A stretch of DNA of 54,844 bases from Desulfovibrio sp. A2 (lineage in GTDB: Bacteria > Desulfobacterota > Desulfovibrionia > Desulfovibrionales > Desulfovibrionaceae), in contig NZ_AGFG01000015.1 in the NCBI RefSeq assembly GCF_000226255.1, forward strand, positions 1 to 54,844, in the 5' to 3' direction. Positions 7,693 to 17,057 of the stretch are shown here, piece after piece. A model generated the notes under the pieces. The model saw only the letters and a program-made list of their open reading frames with translations, was not told the origin of the DNA and ran no database searches. Numbering within the stretch: position 1 is the first letter of the stretch; each line of letters opens with the position of its first letter. Position numbers and translations under genes: made by a program.

Positions 7693-9435
7693 CTACTTGG
7701 GGAAGTGCCGCTTGTCCAGATGGTCGTACTTGGGCAGATGCCGCGTGGGCAGCGCCAGGGCGTCGCGCCGGAACGGCGGGGCCAGGCGCGTGCCGTCGGT
7801 CATGATTTCGATGACCGAGGGCTTGCGGCTCTTGCGGGCGGCGTCCAGGGCGTCGGCCAGGTCGGCCTGGGTGTTCACCTTGTAGCCCACCGCGCCCATG
7901 GCCTCCGCGATGGCCGCGTAAGAGTTGGACCAGATGTCCGCGCCCACGAAGCGGTTGTTGTAGAAGTCCACCTGGTTCTTCTTTTCCGCGCACCATGCCC
8001 CGTTGTTGTACACGGTGGCGATGACCGGCAGGTTGTACTGCACGGCGGTGGGCACCTCGAACAGGCTCATGCCCCACGCGCCGTCACCCACGATGGCCAC
8101 CACGGCGTCCTCGGGGCAGGCCAGCTGCGCGCCCAGGCCCGCCTGATAGGCGAACCCGGTGTTGCCGAAGGTCAACGTGGCCACCGAACGCTTGGCGTTG
8201 CGGAAGCGCAGGTAGCTGTTGGCCGTGGAAGAGGTGTTGCCGATGTCGGTGGTGGCGATGGCGTTGTGCGCGGTGACGAAGCGGCCCACCACCTCCAGCG
8301 CCTTGCGCGGGTGCATGCGGCCTTCCTGCACCGGCTCGTCGGCGATGGCGGCGATTTCCTTGTACCAGTCCTCCAGCTCGGCCTTGACCATGGCGTACAC
8401 GGCATCGTCGCGCTTGGGGTTGGGAATGGCCTCGCGGACGCGGGCCAGCAGTTCCACGGCGGCGTCCTTTGCGTCGGCGCACAGGCCCACGGCCACGGGG
8501 TGGGTCTTCGCGATATGGCGGGGGTTGATGTCGATCTGGACGATCTTCGCGGTCTTGGGGAAGTAGTTGATGTCGTACTGGGGCAGCGTGCCGAAGTAGG
8601 ACAGCCGGGTGCCGATGGCCAGGATGACGTCGGCCTGCTGCAGGATGCGCATGGCCGCCTTGGAACCCATGTACCCGATGGGGCCGGTCCACAGCGGATG
8701 GTCGCAGGGGAAGGCGTCGTTGTGCAGGTAGGTGCAGGCCACGGGGGCGTTGAGGTGCTCGGCCAGGGCCTTCACCGTTTCCAGCGCGCCGGAATCCACC
8801 ACGCCGCGCCCGGAGACGATGACCGGCCGCTTGGCGGCCTTCAGCACTTCCACCGCGTCGCGGAACTGCTCGGGGTTGCCGATGCCGCCGGGGGCCACCC
8901 GGTACTGCGAGGGGGCCAGGATGTCCTCGTCCAGTTCGCCGTAGAAGAAGTCGCGCGGGATATCCACCAGCACCGGTCCGCGTTCGGCGTAGGCGATGCG
9001 GAAGGCAGTGCGCAGTATGTCGGCCGCGCGCTTGGGGTGCGGCACGCGGAGTGACGCCTTCGTGATCGGCTTGAACATGTTCCAAGTGTCACATTCCTGA
9101 AAGCCGTCCCACCCCACCGAAATGCTGCCAGCGCTGGGCGAAATGAGCACCATGGGCGTGTGGGCCATGTTGGCCGTGGCCACGGCCGTGGCGTAGTTGG
9201 TGATGCCAGGCCCGTTCTGGCCGATGCAAACACCTGCCCTTCCAGTCATTCTCGTGAAGGCGTCCTCCATGTGGCCCGCCGTCTGTTCGTGGCGCACCGA
9301 TATGAAATCGATGCCCGCCGCCGGAAACAGGTCCAGCAGGTCCATGAAAGCGGAGCCGAGAATGCCGCTGACATGGGTGACGCCTTCCTGCACCAGCACT
9401 TCCGCCATTGCTTCACTGGGGGTCATCTTGGGCAT
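7693..9435 (-). CDS. xsc: Sulfoacetaldehyde acetyltransferase
   Basis: 580 residues. The thiamine-diphosphate enzyme converts sulfoacetaldehyde and phosphate to acetyl phosphate and sulfite. Fold and length fit the ThDP family: the N-terminal pyrimidine-binding domain has the conserved activating Glu at residue 50 ([14 protein letters not shown]), a central domain follows, and the C-terminal domain carries the GDG...NN cofactor motif (GDGAWGMS at 450, NN at 477-478). The overall sequence reads as Xsc rather than acetolactate synthase. GAGGAGG lies about 8 bases before the ATG. It is transcribed divergently from tpa; promoter boxes lie at 9500-9528. In a sulfite-respiring organism both products are valuable: acetyl phosphate for ATP, sulfite as electron acceptor. 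Confidence 0.93.
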   Translation of the reverse strand: MPKMTPSEAMAEVLVQEGVTHVSGILGSAFMDLLDLFPAAGIDFISVRHEQTAGHMEDAFTRMTGRAGVCIGQNGPGITNYATAVATANMAHTPMVLISPSAGSISVGWDGFQECDTWNMFKPITKASLRVPHPKRAADILRTAFRIAYAERGPVLVDIPRDFFYGELDEDILAPSQYRVAPGGIGNPEQFRDAVEVLKAAKRPVIVSGRGVVDSGALETVKALAEHLNAPVACTYLHNDAFPCDHPLWTGPIGYMGSKAAMRILQQADVILAIGTRLSYFGTLPQYDINYFPKTAKIVQIDINPRHIAKTHPVAVGLCADAKDAAVELLARVREAIPNPKRDDAVYAMVKAELEDWYKEIAAIADEPVQEGRMHPRKALEVVGRFVTAHNAIATTDIGNTSSTANSYLRFRNAKRSVATLTFGNTGFAYQAGLGAQLACPEDAVVAIVGDGAWGMSLFEVPTAVQYNLPVIATVYNNGAWCAEKKNQVDFYNNRFVGADIWSNSYAAIAEAMGAVGYKVNTQADLADALDAARKSRKPSVIEIMTDGTRLAPPFRRDALALPTRHLPKYDHLDKRHFPK

Positions 9436-9499
9436 GTCGAAGCCTCCTCAGAGGGGTGTGCCGCGCTGTCATTTCATGATGTTGCGTGGCGTTGAAGTT

Positions 9500-9528
9500 A
9501 TTTTACGGCAGGTTCCCGCCCGTCGCAA
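9500..9528 (-). promoter_or_regulatory. xsc promoter
   Basis: On the minus strand TTGCGA (9523-9528), a 17-base spacer and TAAAAT (9500-9505), a good sigma-70 match, about 65 bases before the xsc start codon. Confidence 0.7.
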
Positions 9529-9535
9529 AAAACGC

Positions 9536-9541
9536 TTGACA
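9536..9541 (+). promoter_or_regulatory. Candidate -35 box for tpa
   Basis: Perfect TTGACA on the plus strand, 20 bases before the palindrome at 9562-9581. No good -10 box is seen at 16-18 bases, so the promoter assignment is tentative; if correct, the palindrome would cover the -10/start region. The leader to the tpa start codon would be about 190 bases. Confidence 0.35.
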
Positions 9542-9561
9542 AAAAAATAGCAAAGTCTCAT

Positions 9562-9581
9562 CGCTATGTCTAGACAAAGCG
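9562..9581. promoter_or_regulatory. HutC-type GntR operator in the xsc-tpa divergent region
   Basis: CGCTATGTCTAGACAAAGCG is a 20-bp palindrome with a single mismatched pair. Its centre TGTCTAGACA fits the GT-N-TA-N-AC operator pattern known for HutC-subfamily GntR proteins, the subfamily of the regulator at 5481-6311. It lies 34 bases upstream of the xsc -35 box and 20 bases downstream of the putative tpa -35 box. No second copy was found by eye in the island's other gaps. Confidence 0.75.
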
Positions 9582-9762
9582 AAAAAAGAAGGCGGAAGGC
9601 CTTCACGGATTTTCGCAGATTCCCTTGGATTTTCTGGAGGACCGCCCGGAACACCGACACTTGACGGATCACATCCGCATCATTCCCGCCCGGAGGTTGC
9701 TCCCCGCGGTCCGCATCACGGAAGGCATCATCGTTTTTCCTGACAACCCCAAGGAGCAGGAC

Positions 9763-11142
9763 ATGAGCCCCAGTCTGAAGCAAGACCCAGCGGCATACGC
9801 GGCGGCCGACCTGGCCCACGTGTGGCATCACCTCGTCCAGCACCAGGCCCTCGCCGGAAAAGGCCCCATGATCGTGGTCGAAGGCGAAGGACTGAAGTTG
9901 CGGGACATCAACGGCAGGGAATATCTGGACGCCACCTCGGGCGGCGTGTGGTGCGTGAACGTGGGCTACGGCCGTGAACGCATCGCCCGCGCCGTGTACG
10001 AACAGATGAAGGCCATGCCCTACTATGCGGCCACGGCGGGCAACATCCCCTACATCGAGTTCGCCGAAAAGCTGCTTGCCCACATGCCGGGGCTGACCCG
10101 CGCCTACCTTTCCAACAGCGGGTCCGAGGCCAACGAAAAGGCCTACAAGATGGTGCGCGCGCTGGCGCATCTTTCCGGCAATACCGCCAAGAAGAAGATA
10201 CTGTTCCGCGCCCGCGACTACCACGGCACCACCCTGGGCGCGCTCAGTTCCACCGGCCAGGCCGAACGCAAGGAATGGTTCGGCCCGCTGGTGCCCGGCT
10301 TCGTCGAATTTCCCCACGCCTGCTGCTACCGCTGCGCCTTCGGCAAGAGCTACCCCGGCTGCGACATCGACTGTGCGCGGGCGGTGGAGCGGATCATCGA
10401 GATGGAAGGTCCGGAAACCGTGGGCGGCCTCATCGTCGAGCCCATCACGGCGGGCGGCGGGGTCATCCCGCCGGTGGCGGAATACTACACCGTGCTGGCC
10501 GACATCTGTCGCCGCCACGGCGTGCTGCTGATCATGGACGAAGTGGTCTGCGGCATGGGTCGCACCGGAACCATGTTCGGCTACCAGCACTACGGGGTCA
10601 CCCCCGACATCGTGACCATGGCCAAGGGCGTCGCCAGCGCCTACATGCCCATCTCGGTCACCGCCACCACCGAGGCGGTCTTCAACGCCTTCCTGAACGA
10701 CCCGGCCGACAAGATGGCCTACTTCCGCGACATCAGCACCTACGGCGGGTGCGCCGCCGGGTGCAGCGCCGCACTCGAGAACATGGCCATCATCGAGGAG
10801 GAAAAGCTGCTCGATAACGTGGTGGCCATGGGCGACTACCTGCTGGCGGGCCTGCGGGAACTGGCCGCTCTGCCCTATGTCGGCGACGTGCGCGGCAAGG
10901 GCCTTCTGTGCGGCATCGAACTGGTGCAGGACAAGGCCAGCAAGAAGCCCGTGGCCGAGGGCAAGGTCATCCAGGTGGTGGGCGAAATGGCGGCCAACGG
11001 CGTGCTGGTGGGACGCACCAACCGCAGCCTGCCCGGCTACAACAACATCATCAACATCGCCCCGGCCTACGTGGTCACCAGGGGCGACATCGACGTCATC
11101 CTCCGCACCCTGCGTGCGGCCCTTGAAAAGGTGCTCGGCTGA
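9763..11142 (+). CDS. tpa: Taurine--pyruvate aminotransferase
   Basis: 459 residues, class III PLP aminotransferase. It transfers the amino group of taurine to pyruvate, giving sulfoacetaldehyde and alanine. The start is the ATG at 9763, with AAGGAG seven bases upstream; the frame is open further left but without family similarity. Visible landmarks are [14 protein letters not shown] (residues ~117-130), [32 protein letters not shown]-ring Asp259 in LIMDEVV and the Schiff-base Lys288 in [13 protein letters not shown]. The sequence resembles Bilophila-type Tpa. A Cys-rich patch, [16 protein letters not shown] (~185-200), is conserved in related class III enzymes. First gene of the plus-strand operon, 26 bases before ald, which regenerates its pyruvate. 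Confidence 0.92.
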   Translation: MSPSLKQDPAAYAAADLAHVWHHLVQHQALAGKGPMIVVEGEGLKLRDINGREYLDATSGGVWCVNVGYGRERIARAVYEQMKAMPYYAATAGNIPYIEFAEKLLAHMPGLTRAYLSNSGSEANEKAYKMVRALAHLSGNTAKKKILFRARDYHGTTLGALSSTGQAERKEWFGPLVPGFVEFPHACCYRCAFGKSYPGCDIDCARAVERIIEMEGPETVGGLIVEPITAGGGVIPPVAEYYTVLADICRRHGVLLIMDEVVCGMGRTGTMFGYQHYGVTPDIVTMAKGVASAYMPISVTATTEAVFNAFLNDPADKMAYFRDISTYGGCAAGCSAALENMAIIEEEKLLDNVVAMGDYLLAGLRELAALPYVGDVRGKGLLCGIELVQDKASKKPVAEGKVIQVVGEMAANGVLVGRTNRSLPGYNNIINIAPAYVVTRGDIDVILRTLRAALEKVLG

Positions 11143-11168
11143 TACTCCAACCCGCAAAGGAGCATCCC

Positions 11169-12278
11169 ATGCAGGTCGGCGTTCTGAAAGAGATCAAGGT
11201 GCTGGAGAACCGCGTGGCCATGACGCCCGCGGGCGTGGTGGCGCTGCGCGCGCACGGGCACTCGGTGCTGGTGGAAACCGGGGCGGGCGCGGGCGCGGGA
11301 TTCGACGACGCGGAATACGTGGCCGCCGGAGCCGTCATGTCCGACGCGCGGACCATCTTCGCCGAGTGCGGCATGGTCATGCACGTCAAGGAGCCGCAGC
11401 CCTCGGAATACGGCATGCTGCGCAAGGACCAGATACTGTTCACCTACCTGCACCTGGCGGCCGACGAGGAGCAGACCCACGCCCTGACCGCCGCGCGCAA
11501 CGTGAACATCGCCTACGAAACCATCCAGAAGGCGGACGGCTCGCTGCCGCTGCTCACCCCCATGTCCGAGGTGGCGGGGCGCATGGCCATCCAGCAGGCC
11601 GCCAAGTACCTGGAAATACCCACCGGGGGCATGGGCAAGCTGATGGGCGGCGTGCCCGGCGTGGAACCGGCCGTGGTGGTGGTCATCGGCGGGGGCACCG
11701 TGGGCATCAACGCGGCCAAGATGGCCTGCGGGCTTGGCGCCACGGTGTACCTGCTGGACAAGAACCTGGACCGGCTGCGCTACCTCAGCGACGTGATGCC
11801 CCCCAACTGCATCACCATGATGTCCGGCCCCTACGCCATCCGCAAGCTGCTGCCCCAGGCGGACGTGGTCATCGGGGCGGTGCTGGTGCCGGGGGCCAAG
11901 GCCCCACACCTGGTCACCCGCGAAGACCTGAAACTGATGCGCAAGGGCTCCATCCTGGTGGACGTGGCCATCGACCAGGGCGGCTGCTTCGAGACCTCGC
12001 GGCCCACCACCCATGCCGACCCGGTGTACGTGGTGGACGGCGTGAGCCACTACTGCGTGGCCAACATCCCCGGCGCGGTGGCCATGACCTCCACGGCCGC
12101 GCTGACCAACGCAACCCTTCCCTACGCCCTGACCATCGCGGACCTGGGGTGGAAGGAAGCCTGCCGCCGCCACGCGGACATCCGCAAGGGGCTGAACGTG
12201 GTGGACGGCAAGATAACCTACCCGGCCGTGGCCGAGGCCTTCGGGCTGCCGCACGTGCCGGTGGAAGAGGTGCTGTAG
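11169..12278 (+). CDS. ald: Alanine dehydrogenase
   Basis: 369 residues, full length for the family. It oxidises alanine to pyruvate and ammonium with NAD+, recycling the amino acceptor consumed by Tpa and supplying NADH. Sequence evidence: N-terminal [17 protein letters not shown], catalytic Lys74 (MHVKEPQ) and His95 (YLHLAAD), Rossmann GGGTVG at ~174-179, and [19 protein letters not shown] near the C-terminus. AAAGGAG precedes the ATG. The tpa-ald pairing is the standard arrangement in taurine-degrading bacteria. The 178-base gap that follows contains a hairpin but no gene. Confidence 0.95.
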   Translation: MQVGVLKEIKVLENRVAMTPAGVVALRAHGHSVLVETGAGAGAGFDDAEYVAAGAVMSDARTIFAECGMVMHVKEPQPSEYGMLRKDQILFTYLHLAADEEQTHALTAARNVNIAYETIQKADGSLPLLTPMSEVAGRMAIQQAAKYLEIPTGGMGKLMGGVPGVEPAVVVVIGGGTVGINAAKMACGLGATVYLLDKNLDRLRYLSDVMPPNCITMMSGPYAIRKLLPQADVVIGAVLVPGAKAPHLVTREDLKLMRKGSILVDVAIDQGGCFETSRPTTHADPVYVVDGVSHYCVANIPGAVAMTSTAALTNATLPYALTIADLGWKEACRRHADIRKGLNVVDGKITYPAVAEAFGLPHVPVEEVL

Positions 12279-12293
12279 ACGGGGAGTTCCGGG

Positions 12294-12325
12294 TCCGGCC
12301 GGCCTCCGCGCGGGGGTCGGCCGGA
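12294..12325 (+). other. Stem-loop between ald and the ABC genes
   Basis: Perfect 8-bp arms TCCGGCCG and CGGCCGGA with a 16-base GC-rich loop, 15 bases after the ald stop. No T-run follows, so it is more likely a partial attenuator or processing site than a full terminator. Confidence 0.4.
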
Positions 12326-12456
12326 TACGCCCGGCCCCCGCAGTCATGACGACGACGCGGAATCCGCCGCCTCCGACAACGCGGTGGCCCGGCCTTCCAC
12401 CCCCCGGCAAAGCCGGACGGGAAGAGCCGACCGCCCCCGGCCGATGGAGCGTACCC

Positions 12457-13212
12457 GTGCAAGACGCCGCCAGACCACGGACCAAGATCGAAGTATGCAA
12501 CCTCACCAAGCGGTTCGGTGAACTGCTGGTTCTCGACGACATCTCCTTCTCGGTGGCGGAGGGCGAATTCGTGGCCATCGTCGGCCCCACGGGCTGCGGC
12601 AAGACCACTTTCCTCAACGCCCTGTCCTGCCTGCTGCCCGCATCGGGCGGCCAGATACTCATCGACGGCACGCCCGCCAACCCCAAGCGCCACAACATCT
12701 CCTACGTCTTCCAGGAACCCACCTGCCTGCCCTGGCGCACCGTGCGCGAAAACGTGGCCTACGGCATGGAGGTCAAGGGTCGCCCGCAGAAGGAGATCGA
12801 CGAGCGGCTCGACCACATCCTGGACCTGGTGGGGCTGACCCAGTGCGCGAACCTGTACCCCAACCAGATATCCGCCAGCATGCAGCAGCGCATCGCGGTC
12901 TCCCGCGCGTTCGCCGTGGACCCGGACCTGCTGCTGATGGACGAGCCGTACGGCCAGCTGGATGTGAAGCTGCGGTTCTACCTGGAGGACGAACTGGTGA
13001 ACCTGTGGCGCAAGCTGCAGAGCACGGTGCTGTTCATCACCCACAATATCGAGGAGGCGGTCTACGTGTCCGAGCGCATCCTCGTGCTGTCCAACAAGCC
13101 CACGCGCATCAAGGCCGAGGTTCGCGTGGACCTGCCCCGCCCGCGCGACTTCATGGACCCGGAATTCGTGCGCATCCGTGAACACGTCACGGACCTCATC
13201 AGATGGTGGTAA
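12457..13212 (+). CDS. Sulfonate ABC importer ATPase 1 (degenerate signature motif)
   Basis: 251 residues from a GTG at 12457, chosen for GGAG seven bases upstream; an in-frame ATG at 12346 has no ribosome site and would add a Pro-rich stretch. TauB/SsuB-type ATPase: Walker A GPTGCGKT (43-50), Q-loop VFQEP (84-88), Walker B LLLMDEP (158-164) and switch His196 (FITHNIEEAV) are intact. The ABC signature, normally LSGGQ/LSGGM, reads ISASMQQR (138-145), losing both glycines. Its partner ATPase at 16185 has the complementary defect, so the pair probably forms one active and one degenerate ATP site. Gene order is ATPase 1, binding protein, permease 1, permease 2, ATPase 2. Confidence 0.88.
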   Translation: MQDAARPRTKIEVCNLTKRFGELLVLDDISFSVAEGEFVAIVGPTGCGKTTFLNALSCLLPASGGQILIDGTPANPKRHNISYVFQEPTCLPWRTVRENVAYGMEVKGRPQKEIDERLDHILDLVGLTQCANLYPNQISASMQQRIAVSRAFAVDPDLLLMDEPYGQLDVKLRFYLEDELVNLWRKLQSTVLFITHNIEEAVYVSERILVLSNKPTRIKAEVRVDLPRPRDFMDPEFVRIREHVTDLIRWW

Positions 13213-13289
13213 CCCCGCAAGGGAACTCGCAATGGCAAGAACATACGCCCCAGACAGTCTACCGTAACCTGCTTCAAGGAGGTCTGACC

Positions 13290-14354
13290 ATGCTCCAGAT
13301 GAAACGTTGGGTTGGATTTGCGGCTGCCGTGATGGCTCTTCTTGCCATGGCGGCAACGGCCCTGGCTGCGGAAGTGAAGGCCCTGGACACCACCTGGCAG
13401 GCCGAACACGAAACCTTCGTGCCCTGGTACGCCAAGCAGAAGGGCTGGGACAAGGCCGCCGGGTTCGACTTCAAGATGCACATGTTCGATTCGGGCATGG
13501 CCCAGATCGAAGCCCTGCCCGCCAAACAGTGGGTCGTGGGCGGCACGGGCGGCGTGCCCATGATGTTCGGCGCGCTGCGCCAGAACGCCTACCTCATCGC
13601 CATCGCCAACGACGAGTCGGTGACCAACGCGGTGCTGGTGCGCCCGGACAGCCCCATCCTGAAGACCAAGGGCTTCAACCCCAAGCACCCCGAGGTGTTC
13701 GGCTCGCCTGAAAGCGTCAAGGGCAAGACCATCCTGGCCACCACCATCTCGTCCGGCCACTACGCCATGAGCCTGTGGCTGAAGGCGCTGGGCCTGACCG
13801 ACAAGGACGTGACCATCAAGAACATGGACCCCGCCCAGTGCGTGGCCGCGTTCGAGAAGGGCATCGGCGACGCGGTCGTGCTGTGGGCCCCGCAGATGTA
13901 CAACGGCCTCAAGAAGGGCTGGAAGGTCGCTTCCGACGTCAAGACGGCGGGCGGCTTCGTGCCCATCGTGCTCATTGGCGACAAGGACTACTGCGACAAG
14001 AACCCCGAGGAAGTCGCGCGCTTCCTGAAGGTGTACTTTCAGGGCATCGACGCCCTGCGTTCCGAAGGCGTGAAGCTGGCCCCGGAATACGCCAAGTTCC
14101 TGAAGTGGGCCGGGCTGAACATGTCCGAGGAAGAAGCGAAGATGGACCTGGAGCTGCACCCGGTGTTCACCCTGCAGGAACAGCTGAAGATGTTCGACGC
14201 CTCGGCCGGCGAAAGCCAGGTGCAGGCATGGCAGAAGGACCTGGTGAAGTTCTTCACCGAACTCGGCAAGCTGAAGCCCGCCGAAGGCGAAAAGCTGCTG
14301 ACCGGCTACTACATCACCGACAAGTTCCTGAAGCTGGTGCCCACCGTCAAGTAG
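13290..14354 (+). CDS. Sulfonate/taurine ABC importer substrate-binding protein
   Basis: 354 residues starting at the ATG at 13290, six bases after AAGGAGGT. A Sec signal peptide covers residues 1-26 (hydrophobic core, cut after ALA), so it is periplasmic. The mature protein fits the nitrate/sulfonate/taurine (SsuA/TauA) binding-protein family: a GGTGGVPMMFGALR loop, PESVKGKTILATTISSGHYA hinge region, and a second lobe with VLWAPQMYNGLKKG. The taurine assignment comes from its place between tpa-ald and the permease genes; the ligand could equally be another small sulfonate or 2-aminoethylphosphonate. The strongest ribosome site in the operon fits the usual excess of binding protein over membrane parts. 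Confidence 0.85.
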   Translation: MLQMKRWVGFAAAVMALLAMAATALAAEVKALDTTWQAEHETFVPWYAKQKGWDKAAGFDFKMHMFDSGMAQIEALPAKQWVVGGTGGVPMMFGALRQNAYLIAIANDESVTNAVLVRPDSPILKTKGFNPKHPEVFGSPESVKGKTILATTISSGHYAMSLWLKALGLTDKDVTIKNMDPAQCVAAFEKGIGDAVVLWAPQMYNGLKKGWKVASDVKTAGGFVPIVLIGDKDYCDKNPEEVARFLKVYFQGIDALRSEGVKLAPEYAKFLKWAGLNMSEEEAKMDLELHPVFTLQEQLKMFDASAGESQVQAWQKDLVKFFTELGKLKPAEGEKLLTGYYITDKFLKLVPTVK

Positions 14355-14423
14355 CGCTTACGCGCAGCGCCCGCCCCGCCCGGGGCGGGCGCCCCTTCCC
14401 ACCCGCCGACACCGGAGGCCCGC

Positions 14424-15221
14424 ATGACCGCGTATCGCGAGGTAGTCGTAAGAACACCGCTGGCGCTGAAGATACTGCCCATTCTCAGCGTGGCCACGTT
14501 CTTCATCGCATGGGAGATCGTCGTGCGCACCGGGGTCGTGCCGGACACCATGCTGGCCGCGCCCACAACCGTGACGCAGCTTCTGTTCGACAAGTTCACC
14601 AACATCGACCCCGACGGCGCGCTGCTGTACGAGCACGCCTGGGTAAGCATCCAGGAAGCCTTCTGCGGCTATTTCCTGGCGCTGGCCGTGGGCCTGCCGC
14701 TGGGCCTGGCCATGGGCTGGTTCAACGTGGCCGAGGGGCTGGCCCGGCCCATCTTCGAGATCATCCGGCCCATCCCCCCGGTGGCGTGGATACCCCTGAC
14801 CATCTTCTGGTTCGGCATCGGGCTGCCCGGCAAGATATTCATCATCTGGCTGGGGGGGCTGGTGCCCTGCGTCATCAACGCCTACGTGGGCGTCAAGATG
14901 ACCAACCCCACGCTCATCCAGATGGCCCGCACCTACGGGGCCAGCGACTGGCAGATTTTCAAGCAGCTGTGCATCCCCTCGGCCCTGCCCATGGTCTTCG
15001 GCGCGCTCCAGATCGCGCTGGCCTGCTGCTGGACCAACCTGGTGGCGGCAGAACTGCTGGCAGCCGACGCGGGCCTGGGGTTCATGATCACCATGGGCCG
15101 CCGCCTGGCCATGCCCGAAATGGTGGTGCTGGGCATGTTCATGGTGGGCCTGACCGGCGCGTTCATCGGCGTGATCATCGACAGGGTGGAAAAGCGGCTG
15201 CTGGCCGGAATCAGGAGGTAG
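14424..15221 (+). CDS. Sulfonate ABC importer permease 1
   Basis: 265 residues with about six hydrophobic helices, BPD_transp_1 (TauC/SsuC) type. The ATPase-contact EAA loop is visible as GASDWQIFKQLCIPSALPMV. CGGAGG precedes the ATG. The stop is followed after three bases by the next permease start, so the two are translationally coupled. Sulfonate importers normally use one permease gene as a homodimer; two adjacent, clearly different ones imply a heterodimeric channel matching the two different ATPases. Confidence 0.88.
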   Translation: MTAYREVVVRTPLALKILPILSVATFFIAWEIVVRTGVVPDTMLAAPTTVTQLLFDKFTNIDPDGALLYEHAWVSIQEAFCGYFLALAVGLPLGLAMGWFNVAEGLARPIFEIIRPIPPVAWIPLTIFWFGIGLPGKIFIIWLGGLVPCVINAYVGVKMTNPTLIQMARTYGASDWQIFKQLCIPSALPMVFGALQIALACCWTNLVAAELLAADAGLGFMITMGRRLAMPEMVVLGMFMVGLTGAFIGVIIDRVEKRLLAGIRR

Positions 15222-15224
15222 ACC

Positions 15225-16103
15225 ATGTCGCAGGAAGCCACGTGCACCGCCGCAAGCTCTTCCATCGCCAACGAAACCGTGGGCCAGGTGGTGGACCACG
15301 GCCCCCTCAGCCTCGTCCGCATCCTCACCAACCGCTGGTTCCTGCACACCGTGTCCATCGTGGCGTTCTTCTGGACGTGGGACTGGCTGGCCGGTTCCAA
15401 CGTGCTGGGCGGCGGCAGCAGCGCCCTTGCCCGCCCGCACGAGGTGCTGGAACAGCTGGTGGTGCTTGCCCGCGAGGAACTGGCGGAACTGACCCTGTGG
15501 GGCCATGTGTGGGCCAGCACCCGGCGCGTGGTGACGGGCTTTTCCATCGCCGCCGCCATCGCCGTGCCGCTGGGCCTGTTCATGGCCCTGAACCGCTATG
15601 TCAACGCCATCGTCAAGCCCCTGTTCGACCTGCTGAAGCCCATGCCCCCCATTTCGTGGATATCCATCTCCATCCTGTGGTTCGGCATCGGCGAGACGTC
15701 CAAGGTGTTCATCATCGTGCTGGGCACCTTCGTGCCCTGCCTGCTCAACGCCTACAACGGCGTGCGCCTGGTGGAGCCGGAATTGTACGACGTGGTGCGC
15801 ATGCTGGGCGGCAAGCGGCGCGACGAAATCCTGCACGTCTGTTTTCCCGCCTCGTTCCCGGCCATCTTCGCGGGCTTGCAGATATCGCTCAGCATCGCCT
15901 GGACCTGCGTGCTGGCGGCGGAACTGGTCAGCGCCCGCTCGGGCCTGGGGTACATCATCGTGCAAGGCATGAACCTGTCGCAACCGGCCATGGTCATCGG
16001 CGGCATGGCGGTCATCGCGGCGGCGGCGTGGGGCACCACGCTGCTGGTCACCGCGCTGGAACGCAAGCTGTGCCCGTGGAAGCGCAAGATCGCCGGGCTG
16101 TAG
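15225..16103 (+). CDS. Sulfonate ABC importer permease 2
   Basis: 292 residues, second TauC/SsuC-type permease, with a longer N-terminal cytoplasmic segment (~45 residues) before the first helix. The EAA loop reads GGKRRDEILHVCFPASFPAI. AGGAGG spans the end of permease 1 just before its ATG. It differs from permease 1 through most of its length, so it is not a recent tandem copy. The 81-base gap to ATPase 2 shows no gene. Confidence 0.88.
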   Translation: MSQEATCTAASSSIANETVGQVVDHGPLSLVRILTNRWFLHTVSIVAFFWTWDWLAGSNVLGGGSSALARPHEVLEQLVVLAREELAELTLWGHVWASTRRVVTGFSIAAAIAVPLGLFMALNRYVNAIVKPLFDLLKPMPPISWISISILWFGIGETSKVFIIVLGTFVPCLLNAYNGVRLVEPELYDVVRMLGGKRRDEILHVCFPASFPAIFAGLQISLSIAWTCVLAAELVSARSGLGYIIVQGMNLSQPAMVIGGMAVIAAAAWGTTLLVTALERKLCPWKRKIAGL

Positions 16104-16184
16104 CCCGTCCCGGCTCACTCGGACAGCCCCTGCCTACTCCCGCAGCCCGCAGCAATCGCACACCCGAAAGGAAGGGACGACGCC

Positions 16185-16934
16185 GTGATCGAATGCCGCA
16201 ACGTGAGCAAGACCTTCATCCAGAAGGGCAGTCAGGAAGTGCCGGTGCTCGATGACGTGAGCATCGACGTGCAGGCCAACGAATTCGTGGTCATCCTGGG
16301 CCCCGGCCAGAGCGGCAAGAGCACGCTGCTGCGCATCATCGCCGGGCTGGAAACGCCCACCACCGGTTCCGTGATCCTGGACGGGGAGCCGGTGACCGGG
16401 CCGGGGGCCGACCGTGGACTGGTGTTCCAGGGGTACATGCTCTTTCCGTGGAAGACCGTGCTCGGCAACGTGGAAATGGGGCCGAAACTGTGCGGCCTGC
16501 CCAAGGACGAGTGCCGCGACATCGCCATGCACTACATCGACCTGGTGGGGTTGAAAGGCTTCGAGAAGCACTACCCGCACCAGCTTTCCGGCGGCATGAA
16601 GCAGCGCGTGGGCATTGCCCGCGCCTACGCCAACAAGCCCCGGGTGATGCTGCTGGACGAGCCCTTCGGCCAGTTGGACGCCCAGACGCGCATCTTCATG
16701 GAGCAGGAAACCGAGCGTATATGGCAGACCGACAGGCGCACCGTCATCTTCGTCACCAACAACACCGACGAGGCGCTGTTCCTGGCCGACCGGATCGTCA
16801 CCATCGAGGGCAAGCTGCCCGGCCGGGTGCAGCGCACCTACACCGTGGACCTGCCCCGCCCGCGCGACCTGACGGGCAAACGCTTTCTGGAGATGCGCCG
16901 CGAGATCATCGACGCCTCGGTGCTCACCCTGTAG
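16185..16934 (+). CDS. Sulfonate ABC importer ATPase 2 (H-loop His replaced by Asn)
   Basis: 249 residues from a GTG at 16185, with GGAAGG upstream. Walker A is GPGQSGKST (39-47), signature LSGGMKQR (134-141) is canonical, and Walker B is VMLLDEP (154-160) with the catalytic Glu. The switch histidine that normally follows (VTHD) is replaced: the sequence is FVTNNTDEAL, with Asn192 at the His position. In the expected head-to-tail dimer this altered site faces the degenerate signature of ATPase 1, while the intact site of ATPase 1 faces this intact signature. Last gene of the operon; a strong terminator follows. Confidence 0.88.
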   Translation: MIECRNVSKTFIQKGSQEVPVLDDVSIDVQANEFVVILGPGQSGKSTLLRIIAGLETPTTGSVILDGEPVTGPGADRGLVFQGYMLFPWKTVLGNVEMGPKLCGLPKDECRDIAMHYIDLVGLKGFEKHYPHQLSGGMKQRVGIARAYANKPRVMLLDEPFGQLDAQTRIFMEQETERIWQTDRRTVIFVTNNTDEALFLADRIVTIEGKLPGRVQRTYTVDLPRPRDLTGKRFLEMRREIIDASVLTL

Positions 16935-16970
16935 CCTGCGCGACGGCGGGCTGCCGCACCGAACGGCCAA

Positions 16971-17007
16971 GGGCCGGTCCCACCATGGGGGACCGGCCCT
17001 TCTTGTT
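16971..17007 (+). terminator. Terminator of the tpa-ald-ABC operon
   Basis: Ten-base perfect stem GGGCCGGTCC / GGACCGGCCC with a 9-base loop, followed by TTCTTGTTT, 36 bases after the ATPase 2 stop. Confidence 0.9.
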
Positions 17008-17057
17008 TGCAGTAGAGTGTCTCTTTCTCTGTACGTTGGAGGAGCGCCCAACGATAC

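Noticed and set aside
9536..9570. Complete sigma-70 promoter for tpa from TTGACA and TATGTC
   Set aside because: The two boxes are 23 bases apart, too far for a standard promoter; only the -35-like box was kept, at low confidence.
9469..11157. 562-codon minus-strand frame opposite tpa
   Set aside because: Low-complexity His/Gly/Val translation antisense to a strongly supported gene; a shadow of GC-rich codons.
12346..12456. In-frame ATG extension of ATPase 1
   Set aside because: No ribosome site before it, Pro-rich translation unlike the family; the GTG at 12457 has GGAG at proper spacing.
11067..12698. 543-codon minus-strand frame opposite ald and the start of the ABC genes
   Set aside because: Same reason: antisense shadow spanning two real genes and their gap.
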